64,000 nt of DNA from Bacteroidales bacterium UBA4231. GTDB taxonomy: Bacteria; Bacteroidota; Bacteroidia; Bacteroidales; UBA932. Location of the stretch: positions 1 to 64,000 of the forward strand of contig DGXN01000013.1 of NCBI GenBank assembly GCA_002396335.1, in the 5' to 3' direction. Both the position numbers and the translations under genes were made by a program. The notes beneath the pieces are model-generated. The model was not told the origin of the DNA, ran no database searches, and was given only the letters and a program-made list of their open reading frames with translations. Of this stretch, positions 1-8,713 are shown in pieces. Positions within the stretch are counted from its first letter, which is position 1. Every line of letters starts with the position of its first letter.

Positions 1-482
1 TTGTCGTGGATGTGGATGTAGTTCCCGGCCACGGCTTCCCGGACAGGATCGCTCAGCAGACATTCGTCCACGTAGCTCTTGGTGGCCTCGGAGGCAAACT
101 TCATCATCATGCCGGCGGGGGTGTCGGCATTCATGTTGGCGTTTTCGCGGGTGATGTCGTTGGCCTGCGCGTCGATGATGGTTTCGAAAATCTCGTTGGT
201 GCGGGCCTTGCGGGCGATGTTGCGCTTGTTGCGGTAGCGGATGTACTCTTTGGCCACTTCCTGGCGGGGGCTGTTCATCAGATGGTTTTCCACCACGTCC
301 TGGATCTCCTCCACGGTCATCTCCTCCTTGTCCAGCTGGGAAATGTCATGGGCGATCTGGGCAGCCAGAACGATATCTTCGCCGTCGGCGGTTACATCCA
401 TCGCTTTCAGGATGGCGGCTACAATCTTCTGATTGTTGAAGTCCACGCGGCGTCCGTCGCGCTTGAGTACACGTTTTACCAT
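1..482 (-). CDS. nrdD: Anaerobic ribonucleoside-triphosphate reductase, N-terminal part (cut by window edge)
   Basis: About 160 N-terminal codons are present; the rest lies beyond the left edge. The protein begins MVKRVLKRDGRRVDF and continues with NNQKIVAAILKAM, which is an ATP-cone regulatory domain (about residues 3-95). It then enters the NrdD fold, with YIHIHDK just before the edge. The class III enzyme makes dNTPs from NTPs with a glycyl radical under anaerobiosis and needs the activase NrdG, which is not visible here. The catalytic cysteines and the glycyl radical site lie outside the window. A TATCTTTG -7 box sits 46 nt upstream of the ATG. Confidence 0.9.
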   Translation of the reverse strand, partial: MVKRVLKRDGRRVDFNNQKIVAAILKAMDVTADGEDIVLAAQIAHDISQLDKEEMTVEEIQDVVENHLMNSPRQEVAKEYIRYRNKRNIARKARTNEIFETIIDAQANDITRENANMNADTPAGMMMKFASEATKSYVDECLLSDPVREAVAGNYIHIHD

Positions 483-527
483 AGGGCTTAGTTGTTTCAG
501 TGTCAGTCGGGGGAACTCCCACGGGAA

Positions 528-535
528 CAAAGATA
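528..535 (-). promoter_or_regulatory. -7 promoter box of nrdD
   Basis: TATCTTTG on the minus strand matches the Bacteroidetes TAnnTTTG consensus and lies 45 nt before the nrdD ATG. Confidence 0.5.
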
Positions 536-593
536 GTTTTTCACTGGCAACTTTCCCACGCTTTTGAAAGAAAAAGTTATCAACAAAACGCAG

Positions 594-629
594 TTGCGGC
601 CTGTTAATTCGCTGATTAACAGGCCGCAA
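594..629 (-). terminator. Perfect 15-bp inverted repeat, probable terminator
   Basis: Arms of 15 bp (594-608 and 615-629, beginning TTGCGGCCTG) pair perfectly around a 6-nt loop. It lies about 70 nt past the stop of the barrel protein gene and upstream of the nrdD promoter. On the plus strand it is soon followed by a short T run; on the minus strand there is no strong T run, so the termination role is inferred from position. It does not resemble an NrdR box. Confidence 0.5.
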
Positions 630-699
630 TTAAGGTTTTTTCCGGAAAAGATCCGTGAATGATAACTTGCGTGTTTCCTAACAGGAAAGTTTTCAACAG

Positions 700-1875
700 T
701 TAGCGCTCTCCGAGGCTGAAACGCAGGCCGGCCTCGATGTCGAAGCGCAGCGGCTGGATGGTGCGGAGCGAGCGCGGCTGGTTTTCCGTATTGAAGTAAT
801 AGCGGAAGCTGGGATCCAGATAAAAGCCCACCAGCGGGGTAAGTTTGAATTCCACACCGAAACCGGCACCGGCCGACCACTGCGGGGCAACGCCCTTCTG
901 GTGGAAATGCAGGTCCTTGGGCGAGTTGTGGATGAGAAAGTCATTGTCCACCAGCCATTCGGCCGATCCGCCGGCGAAGGCGTGCACCCTCCATCGGCCC
1001 CGGTTGACGATGTCGTAGTGGACATTCAGGGGGACGCCAATCCAGTGCTGCTCGTTGTCGATGTCGGTCATGGGGACGGCAAAGCCTTCGGAGGACACGT
1101 AGTCGCCCATGAAGGTGCGGCTGAGGTTGGTGTAACGGAGTCCGGAACTCAGAGCCCAGCGGGGCGTGAAGTTGTACTTAAGGCCGACACCCACCGAGAA
1201 CGGCAGGCGGAAACTGGTTTCCGGCGTCTCGTTGTAGATGCCTTCCGCGGAGCCCATGGGCGGAGCGGCGGGACGGCGGCCGCCCGGAACCCCCACTTGG
1301 CTGCGCTCATTGCCCTGGATACTGGCCGATGCCAGCAGGGACAGGCCGCGGCCGGACGAAGCCTGGCGGTCCTGGAAGGCGAGGTGGTTGAAGGCGCTCT
1401 GAACGTCCACGTCCGAGGACGGGACGGAAGAAGGCGCGATGGCGACGGCAGCGGAAGGTGTCGTCTTAACCGGCTTGTCCACAATAAGTTCCGTTGCTGC
1501 AACAGGTTCTTCCTGCAGGCTGGGAACCGCGGAAACTGAACCGTGCGGAGCCGCACTCCGGCGGGCGACGGGAATTTCCACGGGGGTAAGTTCCTCTTTT
1601 GTCAAGGGGACCGTCACCTCGGGGACGGAGGCAATGGATATAGTAGGGTTAGAATGTTCTGCGGGAACGGGGGCGGCAGGTTTCAGGAAAACAAAACCGG
1701 CCACGGCCGCGGCTGCCGCGGCGACCGATACGGCAACCCGGCGCCAGAAGGGAACGACTGCGCGGCGAGGCTTGGAAAGGCCCGCCTCAACCCCTTTCCA
1801 GACGGAGGGAGAGACGTTTTCCTCTGCGTTCTGCAGCAGGTTCCTTACATATATGTCAAACTCTTTCTCGTTCAT
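700..1875 (-). CDS. Membrane-anchored outer-membrane-beta-barrel-domain protein next to an ECF sigma factor
   Basis: 391 residues. The N-terminus (MNEKEFDIYVRNLLQ, about residues 1-40) has no signal peptide and looks like the short cytoplasmic segment of Bacteroidetes anti-sigma-like proteins. A single hydrophobic segment rich in Ala and Val follows (about 46-66), then a low-complexity Pro/Ala/Val linker (about 67-190). The C-terminal 190 residues show alternating aromatic beta-strands of the PorT/OMP_b-brl type (for example GVGLKYNFTPRWALSSGLRY). The ATG overlaps the sigma factor stop (ATGA), so the two are translationally coupled. A role as sigma regulator is inferred; the topology of a barrel domain behind an inner-membrane-type anchor is odd. 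Confidence 0.7.
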   Translation of the reverse strand: MNEKEFDIYVRNLLQNAEENVSPSVWKGVEAGLSKPRRAVVPFWRRVAVSVAAAAAAVAGFVFLKPAAPVPAEHSNPTISIASVPEVTVPLTKEELTPVEIPVARRSAAPHGSVSAVPSLQEEPVAATELIVDKPVKTTPSAAVAIAPSSVPSSDVDVQSAFNHLAFQDRQASSGRGLSLLASASIQGNERSQVGVPGGRRPAAPPMGSAEGIYNETPETSFRLPFSVGVGLKYNFTPRWALSSGLRYTNLSRTFMGDYVSSEGFAVPMTDIDNEQHWIGVPLNVHYDIVNRGRWRVHAFAGGSAEWLVDNDFLIHNSPKDLHFHQKGVAPQWSAGAGFGVEFKLTPLVGFYLDPSFRYYFNTENQPRSLRTIQPLRFDIEAGLRFSLGER

Positions 1876-2507
1876 TTTTTATCGTTTATCATTTCCTGCA
1901 GGCGAAGCCGCGCACGTTGAAGTTTGGAACGTGACGTGGCTTCCGTGCATCCGAGTTCCTGGGCGATTTCCCTGTGGGAGTATCCTTCAATCACATACAT
2001 ATTGAATACGGTACGGGCGTCCGCGGGGAGGGACTCGACGAGCCGCATGAGTTCTTTGTATCCCATTTTCTCGACGGGGGAGGCTTCCGGGGTAAAGAGG
2101 GTGCGGGCTTCGGAGAGGTCGTCGCTCAGGCCGAGGGCGTCGGTGCGCCTCAGATGCATCAGTGCAGTGTTGACAAAGATCTTCCTGGCCCAACCTTCAA
2201 AGGAACCGCTCCCCTGATAGGAATCCAGTTTGGTGAACAGGGTGATGAAACCCTCCTGGAGCACGTCTTGCGCGTCTTCCCGGTTTCCCATATACCGAAG
2301 GCACACCGCCATCATCTTGGGGGCAAGGGTGTCGAACAACTTTTTCTGGGCTTTCCGGTTGCCTTCTTTGCAGGCACTGGCCAGCCGCTCAGCGGACGAC
2401 ACCGCTCCGGGAGACTCTTCATCTCCTGTCCAAGTAATAAGATGCAGTTTTGGCCAAAAACGTTTCAAGAGGTCCGGATTTTGTTCACAATGAGACAAAT
2501 TTCGCAA
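1872..2507 (-). CDS. RNA polymerase sigma-70 family factor, ECF subfamily
   Basis: Region 2 is clear (GNRKAQKKLFDTLAPKM, NREDAQDVLQEGFITLF, GSFEGWARKIFVNTALMHLRR) and region 4 follows (LPADARTVFNMYVIEGYSHREIAQEL, then an SKLQRARLRLQ recognition helix). Such factors direct core polymerase to small regulons, often controlled by a partner anti-sigma protein; the adjoining downstream gene overlaps by 4 nt and may be that partner. The start is uncertain: the open frame begins with TTG at 2507 and contains no ATG before region 2. A GTG at 2402 would give a more typical length. Confidence 0.85.
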   Translation of the reverse strand: MRNLSHCEQNPDLLKRFWPKLHLITWTGDEESPGAVSSAERLASACKEGNRKAQKKLFDTLAPKMMAVCLRYMGNREDAQDVLQEGFITLFTKLDSYQGSGSFEGWARKIFVNTALMHLRRTDALGLSDDLSEARTLFTPEASPVEKMGYKELMRLVESLPADARTVFNMYVIEGYSHREIAQELGCTEATSRSKLQRARLRLQEMINDKK

Positions 2508-2532
2508 AAAAAACAGAAAAGCAGAAGTGTTC

Positions 2533-2563
2533 TTGGTTGTTTTTCACAAAACCCGTATTTTTG
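2533..2563 (+). promoter_or_regulatory. Promoter of the TPR protein gene
   Basis: TTG at 2533-2535, 20 nt spacer, then TATTTTTG at 2556-2563. Only 5 nt separate the box from the ATG at 2569, so transcription should begin at or next to the start codon. Confidence 0.55.
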
Positions 2564-2568
2564 CAAGC

Positions 2569-4203
2569 ATGAAACTGAGGCTTCTTTTCGCTGCCCTGCT
2601 TGCCGCAACCGCCTTTTCCGCCGCCGCCCAGCCGTCGGTGGAAGCCCATCTGGTGGACGCCGTCCAGCACTACAGCGACGGGAATATCACCCGTGCCCGG
2701 GCCCTCCTGACCTCCCTGTCCAAGGCTGCTCCGCAGAACGACGCCGTCTGGTACTATCTGGCCCTGACGGAAAATGCATCCCAGGACCTGTCAGCGGCCA
2801 CATCGGCCATGGAAAAAGCCGTGGCGCTGGACAGCACCAACTACTGGTACCGCAGGTCGCTCGCCCGCCTGTACCTCTCCGGCGGCCGGCAGGACGAAGG
2901 CTCCTCCCTGTACGAAGCCCTGGTGAAAAGTTTCCCGGACCAACCCAATGCCGTCTACGAACTGCTGGACGTGTATCTGGCCCGCAAGCAGTTCGACAAA
3001 GCGCTGAAGGCCCTCGAAGAGATTGAAAAGCAGCGCGGCCCCTCCGAAGAAGTGGTGCGCACCCAGTACGACGTTTACACCGCCATGGGCCGGCAGGACG
3101 AGGGCGCCGCCCTTCTGGAGAAATTCAACCAGCAGTACTCCTCCCCCTCCATCCTCTCCATGCTGGGAGACTATTATCTGGCCGAGTTTTCCGACTCCCT
3201 GGCCCAAGTCCGCTATACGGAAGCGCTCGCCCTGGACAGCAGCTACATCCCCGCCATCCTGGGCATGTCGGAAGTCCACCGGCACCAGCGCCGCTATCCG
3301 GAGTATTTCCGGACGCTGGAGCCTTTCTTCTCGTCGGAGGACATCCCCGCGCAGTCCAAGAGCATGTACATCGGCAACCTGACGCGCAGCCTGGATCCGA
3401 AGATTCTCCAGCTGCACCGTTCCGGGTTCGACTCGCTGGTGACCCGCGCCGCCGCGGTCCATCCTTCCGACAGCACCCTGCTGAATGCCGTCGGCACGTA
3501 TTACTACGCCACCGGACGCACGGAGCAGGCCGGACAGTGGTTCCGCACCTTGGCCGACAAGTTCCCGGAAAGCGTCTCTCACACAGCCACTTACATCCAG
3601 TACCTTGGCTTGATGGAGCAGTGGACGGAACTCCGCGACCGCGCCGTCGACGCGTTCAACCGCTTCCGCGAACTGGCCTTCCTGGACTACGCCAACATGG
3701 CCAATTACCAGCTGGAAGACTACGACGCCATCATCGGCAACTGCCAGTACCTGATTACCAACTATCCCAAGGAAAAGGAGATTGCCGTAAACGCCTGGTC
3801 CATGATGGGCGACGCCTACCACTCCAAAGGCAACGCCCGACAGGCCTATAAATGCTACGACAAGGCCCTCCGCCTGAACCCCTCCTACGCCCCGGTCCTG
3901 AACAATTACGCCTACTACCTTTCCGAAGAGGGCAAATCCTTGAAAAAGGCGTACAACATGTCCAAGAAAACCGTGGAGGCCGAGCCCGACAACGCCACCT
4001 ACCTGGACACCTTCGGCTGGATCCTCCACCTGATGGGAAGAGACCTGGAAGCCAAGCCTTTCTTCAAGCACGCCATGCTCTACGGCGGAAAGGAAAGCGC
4101 TGTGATCCTGAACCATTACGCCACCGTCCTCGAAGCCCTCGGAGAGGACGACACCGCCAAAGTATACCGTAACCAGGCCGCCCGGCTGGAAGCCAAACCA
4201 TGA
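2569..4203 (+). CDS. Tetratricopeptide repeat protein, exported
   Basis: 544 residues when started at the ATG at 2569, which is followed by a clean signal peptide (MKLRLLFAALLAATAFSAAAQ). An upstream in-frame start at 2527 would place non-signal residues in front and fall across the promoter. The mature protein is a run of TPR-like helical hairpins (for example NDAVWYYLALTENAS, ALRLNPSYAPVLNNYAYYLS, NATYLDTFGWILHLMGR). Such proteins are periplasmic or outer-membrane scaffolds. The stop overlaps the next start (ATGA), so it is made together with the EnvC-like protein, which suggests a cell-envelope or septation role. The exact partner is unknown. Confidence 0.8.
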   Translation: MKLRLLFAALLAATAFSAAAQPSVEAHLVDAVQHYSDGNITRARALLTSLSKAAPQNDAVWYYLALTENASQDLSAATSAMEKAVALDSTNYWYRRSLARLYLSGGRQDEGSSLYEALVKSFPDQPNAVYELLDVYLARKQFDKALKALEEIEKQRGPSEEVVRTQYDVYTAMGRQDEGAALLEKFNQQYSSPSILSMLGDYYLAEFSDSLAQVRYTEALALDSSYIPAILGMSEVHRHQRRYPEYFRTLEPFFSSEDIPAQSKSMYIGNLTRSLDPKILQLHRSGFDSLVTRAAAVHPSDSTLLNAVGTYYYATGRTEQAGQWFRTLADKFPESVSHTATYIQYLGLMEQWTELRDRAVDAFNRFRELAFLDYANMANYQLEDYDAIIGNCQYLITNYPKEKEIAVNAWSMMGDAYHSKGNARQAYKCYDKALRLNPSYAPVLNNYAYYLSEEGKSLKKAYNMSKKTVEAEPDNATYLDTFGWILHLMGRDLEAKPFFKHAMLYGGKESAVILNHYATVLEALGEDDTAKVYRNQAARLEAKP

Positions 4204-5411
4204 GAAAAGTCCTTGCACTCATATTCGCCGTGCTCCTCTGCACTTTTTCCGCTTCCGGACAGAAAGCATCCATGAAGAAGCTGGAAAGGGAGCGGGCGCA
4301 GCTGGAAAAGGACATCGCCCTGCTGAGCCGCAAGCTGGACCAGAATTCCAAGTCCAGCAGCGCAGCCCTCGGGAACCTGTCGCTCGTCAGGAGCAAAATC
4401 CAGGCGCGGGAGAAACTCATCGCCGGCTGTGACCAGACCCTCCGCGTCCTGGACGACTCCATCCGCGTCTGCAAAGCCCAGATGGACCGCCTCCAGGCCC
4501 GTCACGACACCCTCTCCCTCTACTATGGCCGGCTGGTCAGGGGCGCTTACAAGAACCGCGACAGCCGTCTGTGGTACATGTATATCCTCTCCAGCGAATC
4601 CATCGGCCAGGGACTCAAACGCGCCGGCTACCTCCGGAGCCTGTCCGCAGAAATGAGCACGCAGGCCCTCCGGATCCGGGAGACGTCGGCCCAGCTGGCG
4701 GTGGAGAAAGAGCGGCTGGACGGCCTGCGCGAAGAGGCCGACGCCATGCGCTCCAAGGTGGTGGGTGAACGCCGGCAGCTGCAGGGCGAAGAGTCAGAAG
4801 CCTCCCGCCTGGTGACCCAGCTGGGGAAAGACCGCAAGAAATACCAGGCCCAGCTGCAGGAGAAAAACCGTCAGAAACAGGCCCTCAACCGCAGGATCGA
4901 AGAACTCATCCGCCAGGAAGCCGCTGCCGCCAAAAAGGGCGGAGCCGGCGCCAAGAAAGGCTCCGGGGCAAAGACCACCTCAACCGTGGTGAACACCAAA
5001 CTGTCCAACGAATTCGCCTCCAACAAGGGCCGGCTTCCCTGGCCGGTGGAAGGCGCCGTGGTGGAACGCTTCGGCAAGCACCAGCACCCCGTTTATCAGA
5101 ACGTGGAACTGCCTCAGAATAACGGCGTTACCCTGGCCGTCAAACAGGGCACCCAGGCCAAGGCCGTCTTTAACGGAAAAGTGACCCAGATTGTGGTCTT
5201 GCCCGGTTACAACCAGTGCGTCCTGATCAATCACGGGGAGTATTTCACCCTCTACAGCAAACTCAAGAGCGTTGCCGTGAAAGTGGGACAGAAAGTAACC
5301 ACCGGACAAGTCGTGGGCACTGTGGACACCATCGGCGGAGAAGACCTCTTCCACTTCGAGCTGTGGAAAGGGACCACTCCCCAGAACCCGGAAGGCTGGC
5401 TCAGGGACTAA
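4200..5411 (+). CDS. EnvC-like murein hydrolase activator, coiled coil plus degenerate M23 domain
   Basis: 403 residues: signal peptide (MRKVLALIFAVLLCTFSASGQ), long coiled coil (about 25-245, rich in Glu, Lys, Arg and Gln), a Lys/Ala/Gly linker (about 246-262) and a C-terminal LytM/M23 fold (about 280-400). Family members either cut peptidoglycan crosslinks or, like EnvC, activate amidases. Here the zinc-site motifs are degraded: the usual YAHL reads YSKL, and the usual HLHFE reads LFHFE. An activator role is therefore more likely than protease activity. It is coupled to the TPR gene by a 4-nt overlap and converges on tsaE with overlapping stops. Confidence 0.85.
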   Translation: MRKVLALIFAVLLCTFSASGQKASMKKLERERAQLEKDIALLSRKLDQNSKSSSAALGNLSLVRSKIQAREKLIAGCDQTLRVLDDSIRVCKAQMDRLQARHDTLSLYYGRLVRGAYKNRDSRLWYMYILSSESIGQGLKRAGYLRSLSAEMSTQALRIRETSAQLAVEKERLDGLREEADAMRSKVVGERRQLQGEESEASRLVTQLGKDRKKYQAQLQEKNRQKQALNRRIEELIRQEAAAAKKGGAGAKKGSGAKTTSTVVNTKLSNEFASNKGRLPWPVEGAVVERFGKHQHPVYQNVELPQNNGVTLAVKQGTQAKAVFNGKVTQIVVLPGYNQCVLINHGEYFTLYSKLKSVAVKVGQKVTTGQVVGTVDTIGGEDLFHFELWKGTTPQNPEGWLRD

Positions 5412-5833
5412 TCTTCCCAGCTCAAGTTCCGGGAGCCGTCAGGAAGGACGGAGATGTGCACGCGGAGGGTTTCTTCCGGGAGCAGCGGTTCAATGTTTTC
5501 GGGCCACTCCATGAGGCACAATTCCCCGGAATCCAGATAGTCATACAGGCCGATGTCCAGCGCCTCTTCCGGCCGCTCGATGCGGTAGAAGTCGAAATGG
5601 AAGATGGAACGCGCGCCGGTGCCCCGGTATTCATTCACAATGGCAAAAGTGGGGGAACTGACGGCGTCTTCTTCCACGCCCAGTTCTTTGCAAAGCGCTG
5701 TGGTAAAAGTGGTTTTGCCCGCTCCCATGGGCGCATAGAAGGCAATGAGCGAATGCCCCTTGACGGCATCCAGGAACTCCTTTGCCGCCCGCTGCAAGTC
5801 TTCAAGACCTGCAATATGAATCTGTTTGGTCAT
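5408..5833 (-). CDS. tsaE: tRNA threonylcarbamoyladenosine biosynthesis ATPase TsaE
   Basis: 141 residues, the usual length. Walker A is APMGAGKTTFT (residues about 34-44); conserved SSPTFAIVNEY and HFDFYRIE blocks and LCLMEWPENI follow, all characteristic of TsaE. It supports TsaB/TsaD in making t6A37 on ANN-decoding tRNAs in the cytoplasm. The stop codon overlaps that of the convergent EnvC-like gene in a shared CTAA. A -7 box (5841-5848) abuts the stop codon of comM, 7 nt before the tsaE ATG, so the gene appears to have its own promoter although comM precedes it on the same strand. Confidence 0.95.
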   Translation of the reverse strand: MTKQIHIAGLEDLQRAAKEFLDAVKGHSLIAFYAPMGAGKTTFTTALCKELGVEEDAVSSPTFAIVNEYRGTGARSIFHFDFYRIERPEEALDIGLYDYLDSGELCLMEWPENIEPLLPEETLRVHISVLPDGSRNLSWED

Positions 5834-5840
5834 GGTTTTG

Positions 5841-5848
5841 CAAAGATA
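5841..5848 (-). promoter_or_regulatory. -7 promoter box of tsaE
   Basis: TATCTTTG on the minus strand, 7 nt before the tsaE ATG and immediately after the comM stop. Confidence 0.5.
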
Positions 5849-7408
5849 CTACAAATCCAGGATATTCCTTCTATCCAGGAAGCGGTAGCCGGCGGCTTCG
5901 GCGAGGTGGGCGGGAAGGATGTCGGGCGTTTCGGCCAAGTCGGCGATGGTGCGGGCGATCCGGATAATGCGGGTGTAGGCGCGGGCGCTCAGTCCCAGGC
6001 GTTCTATCAGGTTCTCCAGCAGCTGCTTGCACTCTTCGCTCAGGGGGCAGAACTGCTCCAGCTGCCGGGATGACATCTCTGCATTGCAAAAGATGCCCGT
6101 CCCGGAAAAGCGCCGCCGCTGCAGCTCGCGGGCCTTCAGCACACGCGCGGCAATATCGGCCGACGGTTCCCCTTTTCCGCCCCGTACGAGGGCCGACGTT
6201 TCCACCGGATGGATCCATAGCTGCAGGTCGATCCTGTCCATGATGGGACCGCTGAGCTTGGAAAAGTAAGCGATCCGCTGGCCCGGGGTGCAGGTGCAGC
6301 GGTCGCCTTCCCCGAAATAGCCGCAGGGGCAGGGATTGGACGCGGCCACCAGCATGAACGAGGCGGGATACTCCACCTTGGCCTTGAGGCGCGAGACGGT
6401 GACGCGGCGGTCTTCCATCGGCCCGCGAAGGGCCTCCAGCGTGGATTTTGGGGCTTCGAAGAATTCGTCCAGGAAAAGGACGCCGCCTGTCGCGAGGGAC
6501 ACCTCCCCGGGGAGGATGTTGTCGCCAGACCCGCCGCCCAGCAGCGCCGCCTTGGAGGCCGATATATGCGGTGCCCGGAACGGCCGCCGGCGCATGAGTC
6601 CCAGCCCGCCGGATGCACGCCCGGCCACGGAATACACCTTCGACGTGATGATGCTCTCCTCGAGGCTCATCGGCGGAAGAATCCCCGCCAGGGCCTTTGC
6701 AATGGAGCTTTTCCCGCTTCCGGGAGCGCCGAGAAGGAGCATGTTGTGCTGTCCGGCCGATGCGATTTCCGCCCCGCGCTTGGCCCCTTCCTGGCCCACG
6801 ATGTCAGCAAAATCCATGTATGTGCGGAATTGGTCCTGAGGCGCTTCACGGGCCTTCCGGTACGCCTCGGTGTTCCAGATCAGCAGGTCGGAGGGGTCGT
6901 CCTTCTCCTCCAGGATCAGCAGCACGTCCTCCAGCGTCCGCACCCCGTAGAGAAGCGTCTCCGTATAATCCACCGCCTCCAGGGCCGACGCTTCCGGCAG
7001 GATGCACCCCCGGAACCCCATCTCCCGGGACAGTTCCACCATCGGGAGAGAGCCGCTCACCGGACGGATGCTTCCGTCCAGGCCCAGTTCCCCCATGATC
7101 AGGTACTTCTCCAGCCCGGGCATCTCGCGCTGGCCGGAAGCGGCAATCACCCCTAGGGCAATGGGCACGTCGTATCCGCTTCCCTGTTTGTGCAAGTCGG
7201 CAGGAGCCAGATTGATGACGATTTTCTTCCCGGGAATATGGAATCCGCGGCCCTGGAGGGCGGTTACCGTGCGCAGGAGGCTCTCTTTGACGGCAGCGTC
7301 GGCCAGGCCCACGAGGTGGATTCCGACGCCCAGGGTGATGTTGACTTCGACGGTGACGGGGATGGCCGTGATCCCCAGGCATTTGGCACAATGGATATTG
7401 ACAAGCAT
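5849..7408 (-). CDS. comM: YifB/ComM-family AAA+ ATPase (Mg-chelatase-like)
   Basis: 519 residues, full length. An N-terminal Lon-protease-like fold (about 1-170: VEVNITLGVGIHLVGLADAAVKES) is followed by the Mg-chelatase AAA+ core with Walker A GAPGSGKSSIAKAL, Walker B VLFLDEFFE and the Cys cluster NPCPCGYFGEGDRCTC. The C-terminal helical domain carries LSARAYTRIIRIARTIADL. ComM is a hexameric helicase that promotes branch migration during natural transformation; in non-competent bacteria the role is less clear. It lies 3 nt downstream of the lipoprotein gene on the same strand. Confidence 0.93.
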   Translation of the reverse strand: MLVNIHCAKCLGITAIPVTVEVNITLGVGIHLVGLADAAVKESLLRTVTALQGRGFHIPGKKIVINLAPADLHKQGSGYDVPIALGVIAASGQREMPGLEKYLIMGELGLDGSIRPVSGSLPMVELSREMGFRGCILPEASALEAVDYTETLLYGVRTLEDVLLILEEKDDPSDLLIWNTEAYRKAREAPQDQFRTYMDFADIVGQEGAKRGAEIASAGQHNMLLLGAPGSGKSSIAKALAGILPPMSLEESIITSKVYSVAGRASGGLGLMRRRPFRAPHISASKAALLGGGSGDNILPGEVSLATGGVLFLDEFFEAPKSTLEALRGPMEDRRVTVSRLKAKVEYPASFMLVAASNPCPCGYFGEGDRCTCTPGQRIAYFSKLSGPIMDRIDLQLWIHPVETSALVRGGKGEPSADIAARVLKARELQRRRFSGTGIFCNAEMSSRQLEQFCPLSEECKQLLENLIERLGLSARAYTRIIRIARTIADLAETPDILPAHLAEAAGYRFLDRRNILDL

Positions 7409-7411
7409 GGC

Positions 7412-8581
7412 TTATTCTGAATAGATTCCTGTAAAATAACCGTTGAAACGCACCGGGACGCGGTCCGGGCCCAGCTGCACCACGTGGTCGGAGCCTTCGT
7501 CGGCGGTGAGGGCGGCGGCGAACCAGCCTTTCCGGAGCTTGGCGCAGCGGTCCAGGGACAGCCGATAGGTTTCCGCGCGGAAGTAGCAGGGTTTTCCGGC
7601 ACACCACATGCAGAGGATGCAGCCTTCGTAATCCTGCTCCATGGCGGCCATGATCCCGTTTTCTGCGTACAGGCCCTGGATGGCACGGCGGGAGCGGCAG
7701 ACGTAGCGGATTCCGTCCGGTCCGCGCAGCCAGCAGACATCCTCGTCTCCTTCCAGGCTGTGCCCCTTCACCAGCATCTCGCCGTCCACGACGGCCAGCT
7801 TACACTGGTTTCCGCCGTCCGGCAGGCCGGCCCCGAGGGGGAAGGCTTCCTCCCCCCGGACCAGGAAAAGCTGCGAATAGCGGCGCTCAAGCCGGTATAG
7901 GGTTCCGTGGAGCACTTTCGCATCCAGGAGCACCGTACCCGGCTGCGGCGCCAGGACCTCGAGTGTCCGGTCCCCGCACATAAAATGGTACTCCTGGCCG
8001 ATTCCGTAGCAATAATAGACGCATCCGTCTTCTTCCTGAAGGGCGCCGCCGGGCCAGTCGGGGTCGGCCGCCCAGCCCAGTATGATGCCGGCGGAGGAGG
8101 AAAACACCTCCCGGCCGTCGATGCGGTACGACAGGCCGCCGCCCGGTCGCTGGCCCAGCGTATGTACCCCGTCCGACGCCGTTACAAGCCCCTGCAGACG
8201 TTCTTCCCCGCTGTAACGGAAGGCCTCCTCCCCGTCGCAGGTGACAACCGTTTCCGTTCCGTCGGTGGTATCCGTCCAAAGGTGACCGCCCGAGAAGCGA
8301 TGGCTTTCCGGGGATGGGTTGTCCCCGGCCGCCATTCCGCCCAGGACTTTCCCGTTTTTCAGCAGAAGCAGGCGGGCGGCGCGGGTGTCGCCCGCGCGCC
8401 AGTTCACTGTGTCGGGGAAACAGAGGGCGGTCTGGTAAAAGTCCGGCATGGGGACCACGGTGTCTTTGGGAACCACGGTCGAGTCGGCCTGCGGCTGCCG
8501 GCGGGAAAGGGGAGCGGAAAGCGGTTCCTGACAGGAAAAAAGAAGGGTTCCGAGAAGGAGAAAAAGGACTTGTTTTTGCAT
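7412..8581 (-). CDS. Lipoprotein of unknown function
   Basis: 389 residues from the ATG at 8581. That start gives a lipoprotein signal (MQKQVLFLLLGTLLFSC); the frame opens further upstream at 8647, but the extra 22 residues are not signal-like. The mature chain is beta-rich with repeated Gly/Asp/Trp-containing strands (for example GHLWTDTTDGTETVVTCDGEEAF, LYAENGIMAAMEQDYEGCILCMWCAG) that could form a propeller. I recognise no family. The gene runs directly into comM with a 3-nt gap, so it is probably cotranscribed. Confidence 0.7.
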   Translation of the reverse strand: MQKQVLFLLLGTLLFSCQEPLSAPLSRRQPQADSTVVPKDTVVPMPDFYQTALCFPDTVNWRAGDTRAARLLLLKNGKVLGGMAAGDNPSPESHRFSGGHLWTDTTDGTETVVTCDGEEAFRYSGEERLQGLVTASDGVHTLGQRPGGGLSYRIDGREVFSSSAGIILGWAADPDWPGGALQEEDGCVYYCYGIGQEYHFMCGDRTLEVLAPQPGTVLLDAKVLHGTLYRLERRYSQLFLVRGEEAFPLGAGLPDGGNQCKLAVVDGEMLVKGHSLEGDEDVCWLRGPDGIRYVCRSRRAIQGLYAENGIMAAMEQDYEGCILCMWCAGKPCYFRAETYRLSLDRCAKLRKGWFAAALTADEGSDHVVQLGPDRVPVRFNGYFTGIYSE

Positions 8582-8699
8582 ACGAAAGCGTGTTGTTTTC
8601 CGTCTGCAAGGTGGCGAAAGCGCAGGGGTTTTCCAAGATACCTGCAAAAAAAAAGGCGGTTTTAGCTGAATAATTTTATGTTTTAACCGATTTCCCGAT

Positions 8700-8707
8700 T
8701 ATCTTTG
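8700..8707 (+). promoter_or_regulatory. -7 promoter box of ispE
   Basis: TATCTTTG ends 6 nt before the ATG at 8714; a leaderless or nearly leaderless transcript is expected. Confidence 0.5.
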
Positions 8708-8713
8708 CAAAAT

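Noticed and set aside
594..629. The palindrome upstream of nrdD as an NrdR box
   Set aside because: It is a long GC-containing perfect hairpin, unlike the paired AT-rich NrdR boxes, and lies far upstream of the -7 box.
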